Shown here: piece after piece, positions 52,883-61,332 of the stretch
Position numbering within the stretch: position 1 is the stretch's first letter
How the letters are laid out: every line of letters begins with the position of its first letter
Assembly: GCA_016196925.1 (NCBI GenBank)
Contig: JACPWS010000003.1
Span: 1-64,000, forward strand
DNA from: Burkholderiales bacterium
GTDB taxonomy: Bacteria > Pseudomonadota > Gammaproteobacteria > Burkholderiales > Burkholderiaceae_D
Length of the DNA stretch: 64,000 nt
Direction: 5' to 3'
Program-made: the position numbers and the translations under genes
The notes under the pieces: model-generated
Told to the model about the DNA's origin: nothing
The model's database searches: none
Seen by the model: only the letters and a program-made list of their open reading frames with translations

Positions 52883-52904
52883 GGTCTTGGTTTCCTGGCC
52901 GGGA

Positions 52905-53747
52905 TCAAGCCAGCCAGCGCTTGCGGCGGCGGTAGAACTTCATATCGCGGAAACTCTTGCGGCCGGCGCCGGACACGCCCAGATAGAACTCCTTGACGTC
53001 TTCATTGCTGCTGAGGTCCTTGGCGTCGCCTTCCATCACGACCCGGCCGTTTTCCAGGATGTAGCCGAAATCGGCATAGCGCAGCGCGATATTGGTGTTT
53101 TGCTCGGCCAGCAGGAAAGACACGTTTTCCAGCTGGTTCAGGCTCTTGACGATTTCAAAAATTTCTTCCACCAGTTGCGGCGCAATCCCCATCGAGGGTT
53201 CGTCCAGCAAGATCATCGATGGTTTGGCCATCAGCGCGCGTCCGATCGCGCACATCTGCTGTTCGCCGCCCGAGGTATAGCCGGCTTGCGATGCGCGCCG
53301 TTCGCGCAGGCGCGGGAAATAGTGATACACCTTTTCCAGCGCCTCTTTCAATTCGCTGCGGCTCAGCTTGCGCGTGTAGGCGCCGGTCAGCAGGTTTTCT
53401 TCCACGGTCAGGTGGCCGAAGCAGTGGCGGCCTTCCATCACTTGCGACAAGCCGCGCTTCACCAGCTCGTTCGGGGTCAGGTGATCGACGCGCTGGCCCT
53501 GAAAGCAAATGTCGCCCTTGGTGATGTCGCCGCGCTCGTTTTTCAGCAGGGTGGAAATGGCTTTCAGCGTGGTCGATTTGCCGGCCCCGTTGGCGCCCAG
53601 CAAGGCCACGATCTTGCCCTGCGGGACTTGCAGCGAAATCCCTTTCAGCACCAGGATCACGTGATCGTAAATGACTTCGATATTGTTGACGCTCAGGTAA
53701 GCTGGATGGATCGCCGCGGCGTCGGGTGTGAGGGTGTGGATGCTCAT
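52905..53747 (-). CDS. livF: ABC transporter ATPase, LivF type
   Basis: One of the two ATPases of a branched-chain-amino-acid-type ABC importer. The 280 residues have Walker A LLGANGAGKSTTLKAI near residue 50, signature YTSGGEQQMCAIGRALM near 155, Walker B SMILLDEPSMGIAP and the H-loop region FLLAEQNTNIAL. A basic tail of about 25 residues (ending FYRRRKRWLA) goes beyond the usual LivF end near 240. Genes of the set are in the order ligase-G-H-M-binding protein-F. The ligand need not be an amino acid; the two CoA ligases in the operon suggest an organic acid. Confidence 0.88.
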   Translation of the reverse strand: MSIHTLTPDAAAIHPAYLSVNNIEVIYDHVILVLKGISLQVPQGKIVALLGANGAGKSTTLKAISTLLKNERGDITKGDICFQGQRVDHLTPNELVKRGLSQVMEGRHCFGHLTVEENLLTGAYTRKLSRSELKEALEKVYHYFPRLRERRASQAGYTSGGEQQMCAIGRALMAKPSMILLDEPSMGIAPQLVEEIFEIVKSLNQLENVSFLLAEQNTNIALRYADFGYILENGRVVMEGDAKDLSSNEDVKEFYLGVSGAGRKSFRDMKFYRRRKRWLA

Positions 53748-53782
53748 GTGGACTCTTGCTGTGGGTTAGCTAGGGTGCGGCT

Positions 53783-53806
53783 GGCAGGGGCACTATCGCC
53801 CCTGCC
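53783..53806 (-). promoter_or_regulatory. intercistronic stem-loop after the binding-protein gene
   Basis: GGCAGGGGC (53783-53791) and GCCCCTGCC (53798-53806) form a perfect 9-bp stem with a 6-nt loop, in the 67-bp gap between the binding-protein gene and livF. It has no T-run, so a role in mRNA stability or partial termination, favouring the binding protein, is more likely than full termination. Confidence 0.6.
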
Positions 53807-53814
53807 GTGCTGGC

Positions 53815-55116
53815 TTACTTCATGCAGGCCGGCGTGATTTTTTTCTCGGCCGCATACTTGTTGGACGACTCTTCCAGCATGGCGCGCGTCAGCGCCTTGT
53901 CGCCGGTCACCCAGTTAGGCGTGATGGCTTTCCACTTGTCGCCAGTCCACTGCTGCACCTTGACCGCGCCCGAGCCTTCGTGGTCTTCGCACGAGGTTTT
54001 CACCGGCGGGAACATGCCGAGCGCGCCCAGGGCTTTCTGGCGCGCCTCATCCACGTTCAGGTTTTCGAAGCCCCAGCGTATCTGTTCCGAACTCATGTGC
54101 TTGCCCTTGCCGAATTTTTCCTGGGCTTTCAGGATCGCTTCGGTCCACAGGATGGCGGCGGTCATGCCGCGCATGTGATATACGGAACCGATGCGCGCCT
54201 TGTCGCTCAGGTTGCCCTTGCCGGCCGCGTACACCTTGCTGCGGATTTCATCGAGCACAGGATAATTGCCGGGCGTGTTGAAAGTCATGGTGGTGTAACC
54301 CTTGGCGGCGTCGCCGGCCGGAATCACATCCTCTTCCGAGCCGGCCCACCATACGCCCAGCATCTTGTCGCGCGAAAAGCCGTTGCGCTGCGCGGTCTTG
54401 ATCGCGACCGGATTCATCACGCCCCAGCCCCACAGGATCACGTAATCGGGATTGGCCTGGCGGATTTGCAGCCACTGCGATTGTTGTTCATTGCCGGGAT
54501 GCGCGACCGGGATCTTGATCAGTTCAAAGCCATACTGTTTGGCCTGCGCTTCCAGCACCGGTATCGGCTCTTTACCGAAGGCGGAATCGTGGTACAGGTG
54601 CACGATTTTCTTGCCTTTCAGTTTGTCCAGCCCGCCGGCTTTGTCGCCCAGATATTTGATCATGGCGGCAGCCTGATTCCAGTAGCTGGTAATCAGCGGG
54701 AATACATACGGAAACACCTTGCCGTTGGCGGCGTCGGAGCGGCCGTAGCCGAGCGTGGTCATAGGAATTTTATCGTCGCCGACGCGGTCGAGGATGCCGT
54801 AAGCGATGCCGGTCGAGAGCGGCTCGATCAGCGAAGCGCCGCCGTTGCTTTTCTTTAAGCGCTCGTAACATTCGACGCCGCGCGAGGCGTTGTATTCGGT
54901 CTCGCATTCTTCCCAGCTGATCTTGACGCCGTTCAGTCCGCCTTTGGCGTTGACCAAGTTGAAGTAATCGATGGCGCCGCCGTAGAAGCCGGAACCGCCT
55001 GCGGCATAGGGGCCGACCCGGTAAGAGAGGATAGGGATGAATTGTTCGTCCGCCTGGGCCAGACCGAGCGCGCCCAGCAATGCCGTTCCCAGCAATAGTG
55101 ATTTCATCAGTTTCAT
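53815..55116 (-). CDS. ABC transporter substrate-binding protein, Liv type
   Basis: Periplasmic ligand-binding component of the importer. The 433 residues start with a signal peptide (MKLMKSLLLGTALLGALGLA, cut near AQA). The type I periplasmic-binding fold follows, with FIPILSYRVGPYAAGGSGFY, KGGLNGVKISWEECETEYNA, LIEPLSTGIAYGILDRVGDD, GKKIVHLYHDSAFGKEPIPV and DYVILWGWGVMNPVAIKTAQ. The end has paired Cys (VKTSCEDHEG and ITPACMK). It is larger than LivJ (about 370) and similar to binding proteins of aromatic-acid or amide importers. Position between livM and livF is normal for these clusters. Confidence 0.9.
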   Translation of the reverse strand: MKLMKSLLLGTALLGALGLAQADEQFIPILSYRVGPYAAGGSGFYGGAIDYFNLVNAKGGLNGVKISWEECETEYNASRGVECYERLKKSNGGASLIEPLSTGIAYGILDRVGDDKIPMTTLGYGRSDAANGKVFPYVFPLITSYWNQAAAMIKYLGDKAGGLDKLKGKKIVHLYHDSAFGKEPIPVLEAQAKQYGFELIKIPVAHPGNEQQSQWLQIRQANPDYVILWGWGVMNPVAIKTAQRNGFSRDKMLGVWWAGSEEDVIPAGDAAKGYTTMTFNTPGNYPVLDEIRSKVYAAGKGNLSDKARIGSVYHMRGMTAAILWTEAILKAQEKFGKGKHMSSEQIRWGFENLNVDEARQKALGALGMFPPVKTSCEDHEGSGAVKVQQWTGDKWKAITPNWVTGDKALTRAMLEESSNKYAAEKKITPACMK

Positions 55117-55146
55117 GTTGTCTCCTGTCGTTAGTATTGATTACCC

Positions 55147-55173
55147 GGCGCCGTCTGCAAGGAAGGCGGCGCC
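55147..55173 (-). promoter_or_regulatory. intercistronic stem-loop before the binding-protein gene
   Basis: GGCGCCG (55147-55153) with CGGCGCC (55167-55173), a perfect 7-bp stem with a 13-nt loop, in the 82-bp gap between livM and the binding-protein gene. On the - strand no T-run follows. It may shape the mRNA near the start of the binding-protein gene. Confidence 0.45.
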
Positions 55174-55198
55174 TTTGTTATGAACTGCAATTTCTACC

Positions 55199-56257
55199 TC
55201 AATGCGGGAATGGCCACAGCCGCAATTTCTCCTTGGCGATCTGCCACAGACGCGCCAGTCCGTGCGGCTCCACGATCAGGAAAAAAATGATCAGGGCGCC
55301 GAACACCATCAATTCCAGATTTGATGCGACATTGGTCGGCAGCGACAAACCGTGCGCGATCAGGTTCAGCAAGATGGGCAGCAAGATGATGAAGGCCGAG
55401 CCGAGGAAAGAACCGAGGATGGAACCGACCCCGCCGATGATGATCATGAACAGGATGCGGAAAGACAGATCGAGGTTGTAGGCTTCCGGCTCCACCGTGC
55501 CGAGGTAGGCGTAGGCATATAATGCGCCGGCGATGCCGCAGTAGAACGAGGACACCGCGAACGCCAGCAGCTTGGTGCGCATAGGACGGAAGCCTATGAC
55601 TTCGGCCGCTACGTCCATGTCGCGCACCGCCATCCAGGAACGGCCGACGTTAGAGCGCACCATGTTCTTGGCCAGCAAGGCCAGCACGCAGACGATGCTG
55701 AGCGTCAGCAGATATTTTTTGAGCGGCGTGTTGAAACTGATGCCGAAGATCACCATCTCTTGCGCCGTGATCACGCCGGAAGAACTGTAATTGGTGAACC
55801 ACTGTATCTTGGTCAGGCACCACACCACGAAGAACTGGGTGGCCAGCGTGGCCGCCGCCAGATAAAAGCCGCGTATGCGCAGCGAAGGCAGGCCGAAAGC
55901 GATGCCGACCATGGCCGCCGCCAAGCCGCCCAGCACGAAGGCCAGCAAGACCGGGATGCCGGGTATGCGCAACACAAAGTTGTAAGAGGCAAACGCGCCG
56001 ACCGCCATGAACGCGGCCGAACCCAGCGACAGTTGCCCGGCGTAGCCGGTCAGGATATTCAAGCCGAGCGCCGCCAGCGAGAAAATCAGGAAGGGAATCA
56101 GGATCGCCGAAAACGCATACGGCGAGGCCACGAAAGGCACCAGCAGAAAAGCCGCCAGCAACACCAGCGCAATCGCGATGCGGTCCTGGCGTATAGGGAA
56201 AATCTGGTTGTCAGCCTGGTAGCTGGTTTTAAACTGACCTGCTTCACGGTAGAACAT
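55199..56257 (-). CDS. livM: ABC transporter permease, LivM type
   Basis: A 352-residue inner-membrane permease with about ten helices. The first segment carries IALVLLAAFLLVPFVASPYA, and the Liv family block LNILTGYAGQLSLGSAAFMA is near residue 70. VRDMDVAAEVIGFRPMRTKL near 235 is the EAA-type loop that touches the ATPases, followed by FAVSSFYCGIAGALYAYAYL and the final helix VFGALIIFFLIVEPHGLARL. It pairs with LivH. The 231-bp gap to livH holds the composite repeat at 56348. Confidence 0.9.
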   Translation of the reverse strand: MFYREAGQFKTSYQADNQIFPIRQDRIAIALVLLAAFLLVPFVASPYAFSAILIPFLIFSLAALGLNILTGYAGQLSLGSAAFMAVGAFASYNFVLRIPGIPVLLAFVLGGLAAAMVGIAFGLPSLRIRGFYLAAATLATQFFVVWCLTKIQWFTNYSSSGVITAQEMVIFGISFNTPLKKYLLTLSIVCVLALLAKNMVRSNVGRSWMAVRDMDVAAEVIGFRPMRTKLLAFAVSSFYCGIAGALYAYAYLGTVEPEAYNLDLSFRILFMIIIGGVGSILGSFLGSAFIILLPILLNLIAHGLSLPTNVASNLELMVFGALIIFFLIVEPHGLARLWQIAKEKLRLWPFPH

Positions 56258-56347
56258 GGTTTGCCTCTAAGTTGTTTCTACGTTGTTGTCTGCTTCAAAT
56301 CGCAAATTTTGGCTCGCGATATGGATCTGCCAAAAGACGTTTAATGT

Positions 56348-56460
56348 TCCCTCCACCTTTAAGGGGGAGGGTTAGGGAGGGGGTAAAAACGTCGATCAAC
56401 CATATCGATATTTTTAACCGTTCGACCCCCATCCTAACCTTCCCCCTGCCCGGGGGAAGG
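56348..56460. repeat. composite palindromic intergenic repeat, copy 2
   Basis: Matches the unit at 449-562: the left hairpin with GGGGGAGGGTTAGGG, the shared GGGGTAAAAACGTCGA, then CGACCCCCATCCTAACC and the right hairpin CCTTCCCCCTGCCCGGGGGAAGG (23 bases, arms of 10 with mismatch-free pairing apart from the centre). Only the middle (about 40 bp) differs between copies. It sits inside the operon, between livH and livM, so it is transcribed and could set the relative amount of the downstream genes. Confidence 0.75.
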
Positions 56461-56488
56461 AACGTTCACTGCAAGTTAAATAGTTACG

Positions 56489-57391
56489 TTAAATCCGCCG
56501 GATAATTTTTTCGCCGAACAAACCCTCCGGCCGCACCAGCAGGAACAGCAGCGCCAGGATGTAAGGGAACCAGCCTTCGATGCCGCCGCCGACCAGCGGG
56601 CCGATATACACTTCCGCCAGCTTTTCCGAAGCGCCTATGATCAGGCCGCCGACGATGGCGCCGGGGACCGAAGTGAAGCCGCCCAGGATCAGCACCGGCA
56701 AGGCTTTCAGCGCCACGAAGGTCAGTGCGAACTGCACCCCGTTACGCGCGCCCCACAGCAAACCGGCCACCAGCGCCACGAAGCCGGCCACGGCCCAGAC
56801 TATGCCCCAGATCTGCTGTAGCGGAATCCCGACCGCCAGCGCGGCCTGATGATCGTCGGCCACGGCGCGCAGGGCGCGGCCTATCTTGGTCTTGGAAAAC
56901 AGCAGCGCCAGCCCGGTTACCAACAGAGCGCAGATCAGCGCCGCGATCACATCGAATTGCGAAACGATGATGTTGAATTTTTCCATCAGCCATTCTATCG
57001 GCACGTCTTCTATCGGCAGGGCCAGCCGGTGCGGTTGCGAACCCCACAGTAATTGCGCCAGGCCTTCGATGAAAAACGTCAGGCCTATGGTTGCCATGAA
57101 CAGGGTGATCTCGGGCTGGTTCACCAGCGGGCGCAACACGATGCGTTCGATTGCCAGCCCGAGCACCACCATCACCGCCATGGTCAGCGGGATCGCCAGC
57201 CACAGCGAGAGGCCGAATTCCTCGCTCAGGCCGACGCAAGTCAGCGCCGCAAAAAACACCATCGCACCCTGGGCGAAATTAAACACGCCGGAAGCCTTGT
57301 AGATCAGCACGAAACCGAGCGCGACCAGCGCATACATGACGCCGGATAGCAAGCCGCCGATCAGCACTTCAAAGAAAAACGACATGCCCAT
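56489..57391 (-). CDS. livH: ABC transporter permease, LivH type
   Basis: A 300-residue inner-membrane permease. The first helices have GGLLSGVMYALVALGFVLIY, the LivH hallmark, then KASGVFNFAQGAMVFFAALT; RALRAVADDHQAALAVGIPL near residue 190 is the ATPase-contact loop. The end reads GWFPYILALLFLLVRPEGLF. AGGAGAT lies before the ATG. It starts 3 bp after livG, so they are coupled. Forms a heterodimer with LivM. Confidence 0.92.
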   Translation of the reverse strand: MGMSFFFEVLIGGLLSGVMYALVALGFVLIYKASGVFNFAQGAMVFFAALTCVGLSEEFGLSLWLAIPLTMAVMVVLGLAIERIVLRPLVNQPEITLFMATIGLTFFIEGLAQLLWGSQPHRLALPIEDVPIEWLMEKFNIIVSQFDVIAALICALLVTGLALLFSKTKIGRALRAVADDHQAALAVGIPLQQIWGIVWAVAGFVALVAGLLWGARNGVQFALTFVALKALPVLILGGFTSVPGAIVGGLIIGASEKLAEVYIGPLVGGGIEGWFPYILALLFLLVRPEGLFGEKIIRRI

Positions 57392-57394
57392 TTC

Positions 57395-58267
57395 TCAATC
57401 TCCTATTTTGGAAGTGCGCGGAGCCTCGCCCTGGTAGGGGCGAGTCGTTCCGTCGGCGGGCGGCTTGCCGCCCGAAACCCCGGCTTCACCGCCGAGATAG
57501 GCATTGATGACTTCCTGATTCGCCAGCACCTCGGCCGGCGTGCCATCCCCGATTTTTTTGCCGTAATCGAGCACCACCACCCTATCCGAGATATCCATCA
57601 CCACCCCCATGTCGTGTTCGATCAGCACGATGGTGGCGCCGAGCTGGTCGTTCACGTCGAGGATGAAGCGGCTCATGTCTTGCTTTTCTTCCACGTTCAT
57701 GCCGGCCATCGGTTCGTCCAGCAACAGGATTTCCGGCTCGGCCGCCAGCGCGCGACCCAGCTCGACGCGTTTTTGTAAGCCATACGAGAGGCGCCCGACC
57801 GGCACCTTGCGGATATGCTGGATTTCCAGGAAGTCGATGATCTCTTCCACCTTTTCCCGGTGCGCGATTTCTTCCTTTTGCGCCGGGCCCCAGTACAAGG
57901 CTTGCAGCAGGAAGTTGCTGTGCATTTTCAGGTTGCGCCCGGTCATGATGTTGTCCAGCACGCTCATGCCCTTGAACAGCGCGATGTTCTGGAAGGTGCG
58001 CGCGATCCCGCTCCTGGCGGCGGCGTAAGTGTTCATGCCTCTGCGGTGTTGGCCGCGATAAGTGATCTCGCCTTGCTGCGGGCGGTACACGCCATTGATC
58101 ACGTTCAGCATCGAACTCTTGCCGGCGCCGTTCGGGCCTATGATGGCGCGGATTTCATGCTCCTTCACATTGAAGGAAATATTGGTCAGCGCCTTGACGC
58201 CGCCGAAGGCCAGCGAAATGCCCTGCAAATCCAAAATCACTTCACCGATTTTTCTATGGTCTGCCAT
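57395..58267 (-). CDS. livG: ABC transporter ATPase, LivG type
   Basis: Second ATPase of the importer. In its 290 residues Walker A is IIGPNGAGKSSMLNVINGVY near residue 42, signature LSYGLQKRVELGRALA near 160, Walker B ILLLDEPMAGMN and the H-loop in VLIEHDMGVVMDISDRVVVL. The C-terminal 30 residues (after AYLGGEAG) are a Gly/Pro-rich tail longer than in E. coli LivG. The gene is 11 bp downstream of the acyl-CoA synthetase gene, so the two share a transcript. Confidence 0.92.
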   Translation of the reverse strand: MADHRKIGEVILDLQGISLAFGGVKALTNISFNVKEHEIRAIIGPNGAGKSSMLNVINGVYRPQQGEITYRGQHRRGMNTYAAARSGIARTFQNIALFKGMSVLDNIMTGRNLKMHSNFLLQALYWGPAQKEEIAHREKVEEIIDFLEIQHIRKVPVGRLSYGLQKRVELGRALAAEPEILLLDEPMAGMNVEEKQDMSRFILDVNDQLGATIVLIEHDMGVVMDISDRVVVLDYGKKIGDGTPAEVLANQEVINAYLGGEAGVSGGKPPADGTTRPYQGEAPRTSKIGD

Positions 58268-58278
58268 TGCTGATTTCC

Positions 58279-60231
58279 TCAGGCTGCCTGCCGCTGGGCA
58301 GCGTAGGTTTTGACGTCGCTGATATGCAGATCGGCGCTGACCTTGCCCTGGCGGCCGTCTTCAAACTTGACCAGGGTTTCGATGTATTGCGAACGCTTGC
58401 CGGAATACAGCGCGTCGATCAGCACTGCATATTTCTCGGCGATGAAACGGCGCCGGACTTTGCGGGTGCGGGTCAGTTCGTCGTCGTCCGGATCGAGTTC
58501 CTTATGCAGCACCAGGAAGCGGTGGATTTGCGTGCCGGCCATCAGCGCTTCGCCGGCCAGGTCGGCGTTGACTTTTTCCACGCAAGAGGTGATCAATTGA
58601 TAAGTCTCGGCCTTGGCCGCCAGATCGGTGTAACCGGAATAGGCGATGCCGCGCCGTTCGGCCCAGTTGCCGACCGCTTCCATGTCGATGTTGATAAAGG
58701 CGCACACGGTGTCGCGCTCATGGCCGAAAGCCACCGCTTCCTTGATGAAGGGGAAGAACTTCAACTTGTTTTCGATATAGTTCGGTGCAAAGATATCGCC
58801 GTTGCTGAGTTTGCCGACGTCGGCCGCGCGGTCGATGATCTTCAGATGGCCTTCCTGATCGAAGATGCCGGCGTCGCCGGTGTGGAAATAGCCTTGTTCG
58901 TCCATCACTTCGGCGGTGGCGTCCGGGCGCTTGTAATAGCCGCTCAGCATGGCGGTCGATCTGACCAGCACTTCGCCGTTGTCGGCTAGCCTGACTTCCA
59001 CGCCCGGCGCGGCCTGGCCTACGCTGTCGAACTTGATGTGGCCGTCCGGCTGCAGGCAGACATAGGCGCAGGTTTCTGTGGCGCCGTACAACTGTTTCAG
59101 GTTCACGCCGATAGAACGGTAGAAGCGGAACAGGTCGGGCCCGATCGCCGCGCCGGCGGTGTAGGCGACCCGCACGCGCGACAGACCCAGCACGTTTTTC
59201 AGCGGGCCGTAGATCAGCAGGTCGCCCAGCGCGTAACTGAGCCGGTCCGGCAGCGCGACCGGCTTGCCGTCGAGGATATCGGCGCCGACCCGGCGCGCGA
59301 CTTCCATATAATGCTCGAACAATTTGCGCTTGATCAGGCCGGCGTCTTCCATCCGTATCATGACCGTGGTCAGCATGTTTTCAAACACGCGCGGCGGGGC
59401 GAAATAATAGGTGGGGCCGACTTCGCGCAGGCAGATCGTCACGCTGTCGCCGGATTCCGGGCAATTCACGGTAAACCCGGCCACCAGCGCCTGCGCATAC
59501 GAGAACAGATGATCGCCGACCCAGGCCATGGGCAGATACGACAGGATGTCTTCCTGATCGCTGAGCTGGTCGAAAGCTACGCCGCCGCGCGCCGCCGCCA
59601 TGAAAGAGCGGTGCGACTGACACACGCCTTTCGGCTTGCCGGTGGTGCCCGAGGTGTACAGCATCACGGCGATGTCATCGGCCTGGCCCAGCGCCACTTG
59701 CTGCATGAAAAATTCCGGATGCGCCAGATCGTAAGCGCGCCCGAGTTCCTGCAGCTTGAGATAGGAAGTCAGTTCCGGCTGGTCATAATGGCGCATGCCG
59801 CGTTCGTCGTCGTAAGCGATGTGGCGGATGCCGGCGTAGTGTTGTTTGATTTCGAGCAGCTTGTCGACTTGTTCCTGGTCTTCCACCACGGCGAACGCGA
59901 TCTCGGCGTTTTCCAGCACGTAGGCCATATCGGCCGCCGGCGCATCCTGATACAGCGGCACGGCGATTCCGCCCAGGCATTGCGCGGCCGCCATGGCCCA
60001 GTACAGGCGCGGGCGGTTGTCGCCGATGATCGCCAGATTCATGCCGCGTTGGAAGCCTTGCGCCGCCAGGCCGCAAGCCAGTGCGCGCACTTCCTGATTG
60101 ACCTGTCGCCAGTTCCAGGTTTGCCAGATGCCGAGATCCTTTTCGCGGAAAGCCGGATGCTGTGGCCGGGTTTGCGCATGCTGCAGCAGTAAGCGCGGGA
60201 AGGTCGTGTTCTCTGTATTTGTGTTCGTCAT
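58279..60231 (-). CDS. AMP-dependent acyl-CoA synthetase (long-chain type)
   Basis: Activates a carboxylic acid to its CoA thioester through an acyl-adenylate. The 650-residue protein has the P-loop AVMLYTSGTTGKPKGVCQSH near 182, YLPMAWVGDHLFSY near 225, the QLYGATETCAYVCLQPDG adenylate-forming motif near 385, and GYFHTGDAGIFDQEGHLKII followed by DRAADVGKLSNGDIFAPNYI near 450-490, with the conserved Arg and Lys regions. Such FadD15-like enzymes start liv-type operons in aromatic-acid-degrading betaproteobacteria. The ATG at 60231 (after GGTGGAG) is preferred to a TTG 12 bp upstream. Substrate is not readable; a fatty, branched or aromatic acid are options. Confidence 0.9.
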   Translation of the reverse strand: MTNTNTENTTFPRLLLQHAQTRPQHPAFREKDLGIWQTWNWRQVNQEVRALACGLAAQGFQRGMNLAIIGDNRPRLYWAMAAAQCLGGIAVPLYQDAPAADMAYVLENAEIAFAVVEDQEQVDKLLEIKQHYAGIRHIAYDDERGMRHYDQPELTSYLKLQELGRAYDLAHPEFFMQQVALGQADDIAVMLYTSGTTGKPKGVCQSHRSFMAAARGGVAFDQLSDQEDILSYLPMAWVGDHLFSYAQALVAGFTVNCPESGDSVTICLREVGPTYYFAPPRVFENMLTTVMIRMEDAGLIKRKLFEHYMEVARRVGADILDGKPVALPDRLSYALGDLLIYGPLKNVLGLSRVRVAYTAGAAIGPDLFRFYRSIGVNLKQLYGATETCAYVCLQPDGHIKFDSVGQAAPGVEVRLADNGEVLVRSTAMLSGYYKRPDATAEVMDEQGYFHTGDAGIFDQEGHLKIIDRAADVGKLSNGDIFAPNYIENKLKFFPFIKEAVAFGHERDTVCAFINIDMEAVGNWAERRGIAYSGYTDLAAKAETYQLITSCVEKVNADLAGEALMAGTQIHRFLVLHKELDPDDDELTRTRKVRRRFIAEKYAVLIDALYSGKRSQYIETLVKFEDGRQGKVSADLHISDVKTYAAQRQAA

Positions 60232-60431
60232 GGTCTCCACCAAAACTTGTTTTGTACTGCATATTTTCTTGCGAGTTTCCGCACCGACCCTTACGCCACG
60301 CTTACCCGGCTGGATTCGTGCAGAAACATTGCGGAGCGCGCTTTGATGTGGCGCGACGATGCATGGACTTAAATCAAACCACGGTGATACCCGTAGTGCA
60401 CCGGCTCGCTTACAATGTCTCCGTAATTCTC

Positions 60432-60531
60432 GGACTTCCGCAAAACCGCCCCGGCGGTGTTATGGCTACTAATCGACCTATTCATACTGCCTGCTTCGCC
60501 CTGCCTTGCCGGGACATTTTTGCGTAAGTCC
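60432..60531. repeat. GGACTTACGCAAAA terminal-inverted-repeat element, copy 2
   Basis: A 100-bp relative of the element at 5967. Left end GGACTTCCGCAAAACCGCCC, right end GCCGGGACATTTTTGCGTAAGTCC (ends at 60531), inverted to each other over the first 14 bases with a mismatch. The inner GTTATGGCTACTAATCG matches copy 1. It lacks the palindromes of copy 1. It occupies the middle of the roughly 400-bp gap (60232-60633) between the divergent ligase and Crp-type genes, which also must hold both promoters; no other feature was seen there. Confidence 0.6.
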
Positions 60532-60633
60532 GCTTTATGTTGATTGGATGGTAGACAGTTCACCACAGGACTGCTGTCATCCGGCTGACAATCTCACGGA
60601 ATCGGCCAACTATCGGTGCTGCGTTGCACAAAT

Positions 60634-61332
60634 ATGATAAAAGAAAACAGCGATACCAAAGACCGTCTGGCGCGCACCATGTGGGCGCGCATGCTGGCGC
60701 CCGAGCATCTGCGCCGGGTCGAGGCCGAGGTGACTGAGCGCTTCATTCCGGCCGGCGCTTACGTCTGCCGCAAGGGCGATGCGATCGAGCATTGGATGGG
60801 CGTGATCGACGGTTTCCTGAAGATGAGCAGCATCTCGCCCGAAGGCAAGACGGTCACTTTCAGTTGCATGTTGGCCGGCGGCTGGTTTGGCGAAGGCTCG
60901 CTGCTGAAGACCGAGCTCAGGCGCTACGATGTGGTGGCCTTGCGCGATACGCGCGTGGCTTACATGCCGCGCAACACATTTAACTGGCTGCTCGACAACA
61001 GCATTCCTTTCAATCGCTTCTTGCTGCAGCAACTGAACGAGCGGCTCGGCCTGTTCATCTCGCTGGTCGAATACGACCGCATGCTTGATCCTGATACGCG
61101 CGTGGCGCGCTGTCTGGCCGCCATGTTCAACCCTTATCTGAACCCCGCCTGCAGCATGCAGCTGCAGATTTCGCAGGAAGAGATCGGCTATATCTCCAGC
61201 GTCTCGCGGCAGAGGGCGAACCAGGCCCTGCAATTACTGGAAAAGAAAAAGCTGCTGACGGTCGATTACGGCGGCATCACGATATTGAATCTGGAAGGTT
61301 TGCGCCGTTTTCCCGAAGAGCTCCCCGCATGA
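60634..61332 (+). CDS. Crp/Fnr-family transcription regulator
   Basis: A 232-residue regulator with an N-terminal cyclic-nucleotide-binding-like domain (FIPAGAYVCRKGDAIEHWMG, GEGSLLKTELRRYDVVALRD), a long dimer helix near 115-140 and a C-terminal winged helix with LQISQEEIGYISSVSRQRAN as the recognition region. It lacks the N-terminal Cys cluster of oxygen-sensing Fnr and the full cAMP contacts of Crp, so its signal is unknown. The ATG at 60634 is preferred to a GTG 18 bp upstream. It is divergent from the acyl-CoA-synthetase/liv operon, a natural target. It overlaps the next gene by 4 bp. Confidence 0.9.
   Translation: MIKENSDTKDRLARTMWARMLAPEHLRRVEAEVTERFIPAGAYVCRKGDAIEHWMGVIDGFLKMSSISPEGKTVTFSCMLAGGWFGEGSLLKTELRRYDVVALRDTRVAYMPRNTFNWLLDNSIPFNRFLLQQLNERLGLFISLVEYDRMLDPDTRVARCLAAMFNPYLNPACSMQLQISQEEIGYISSVSRQRANQALQLLEKKKLLTVDYGGITILNLEGLRRFPEELPA

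Noticed and set aside
60244-60633. Short + strand frames in the gap before the Crp-type gene
   Set aside because: They run through the repeat element and the antisense of the ligase N-terminus, lack ribosome sites and have no recognisable translation.
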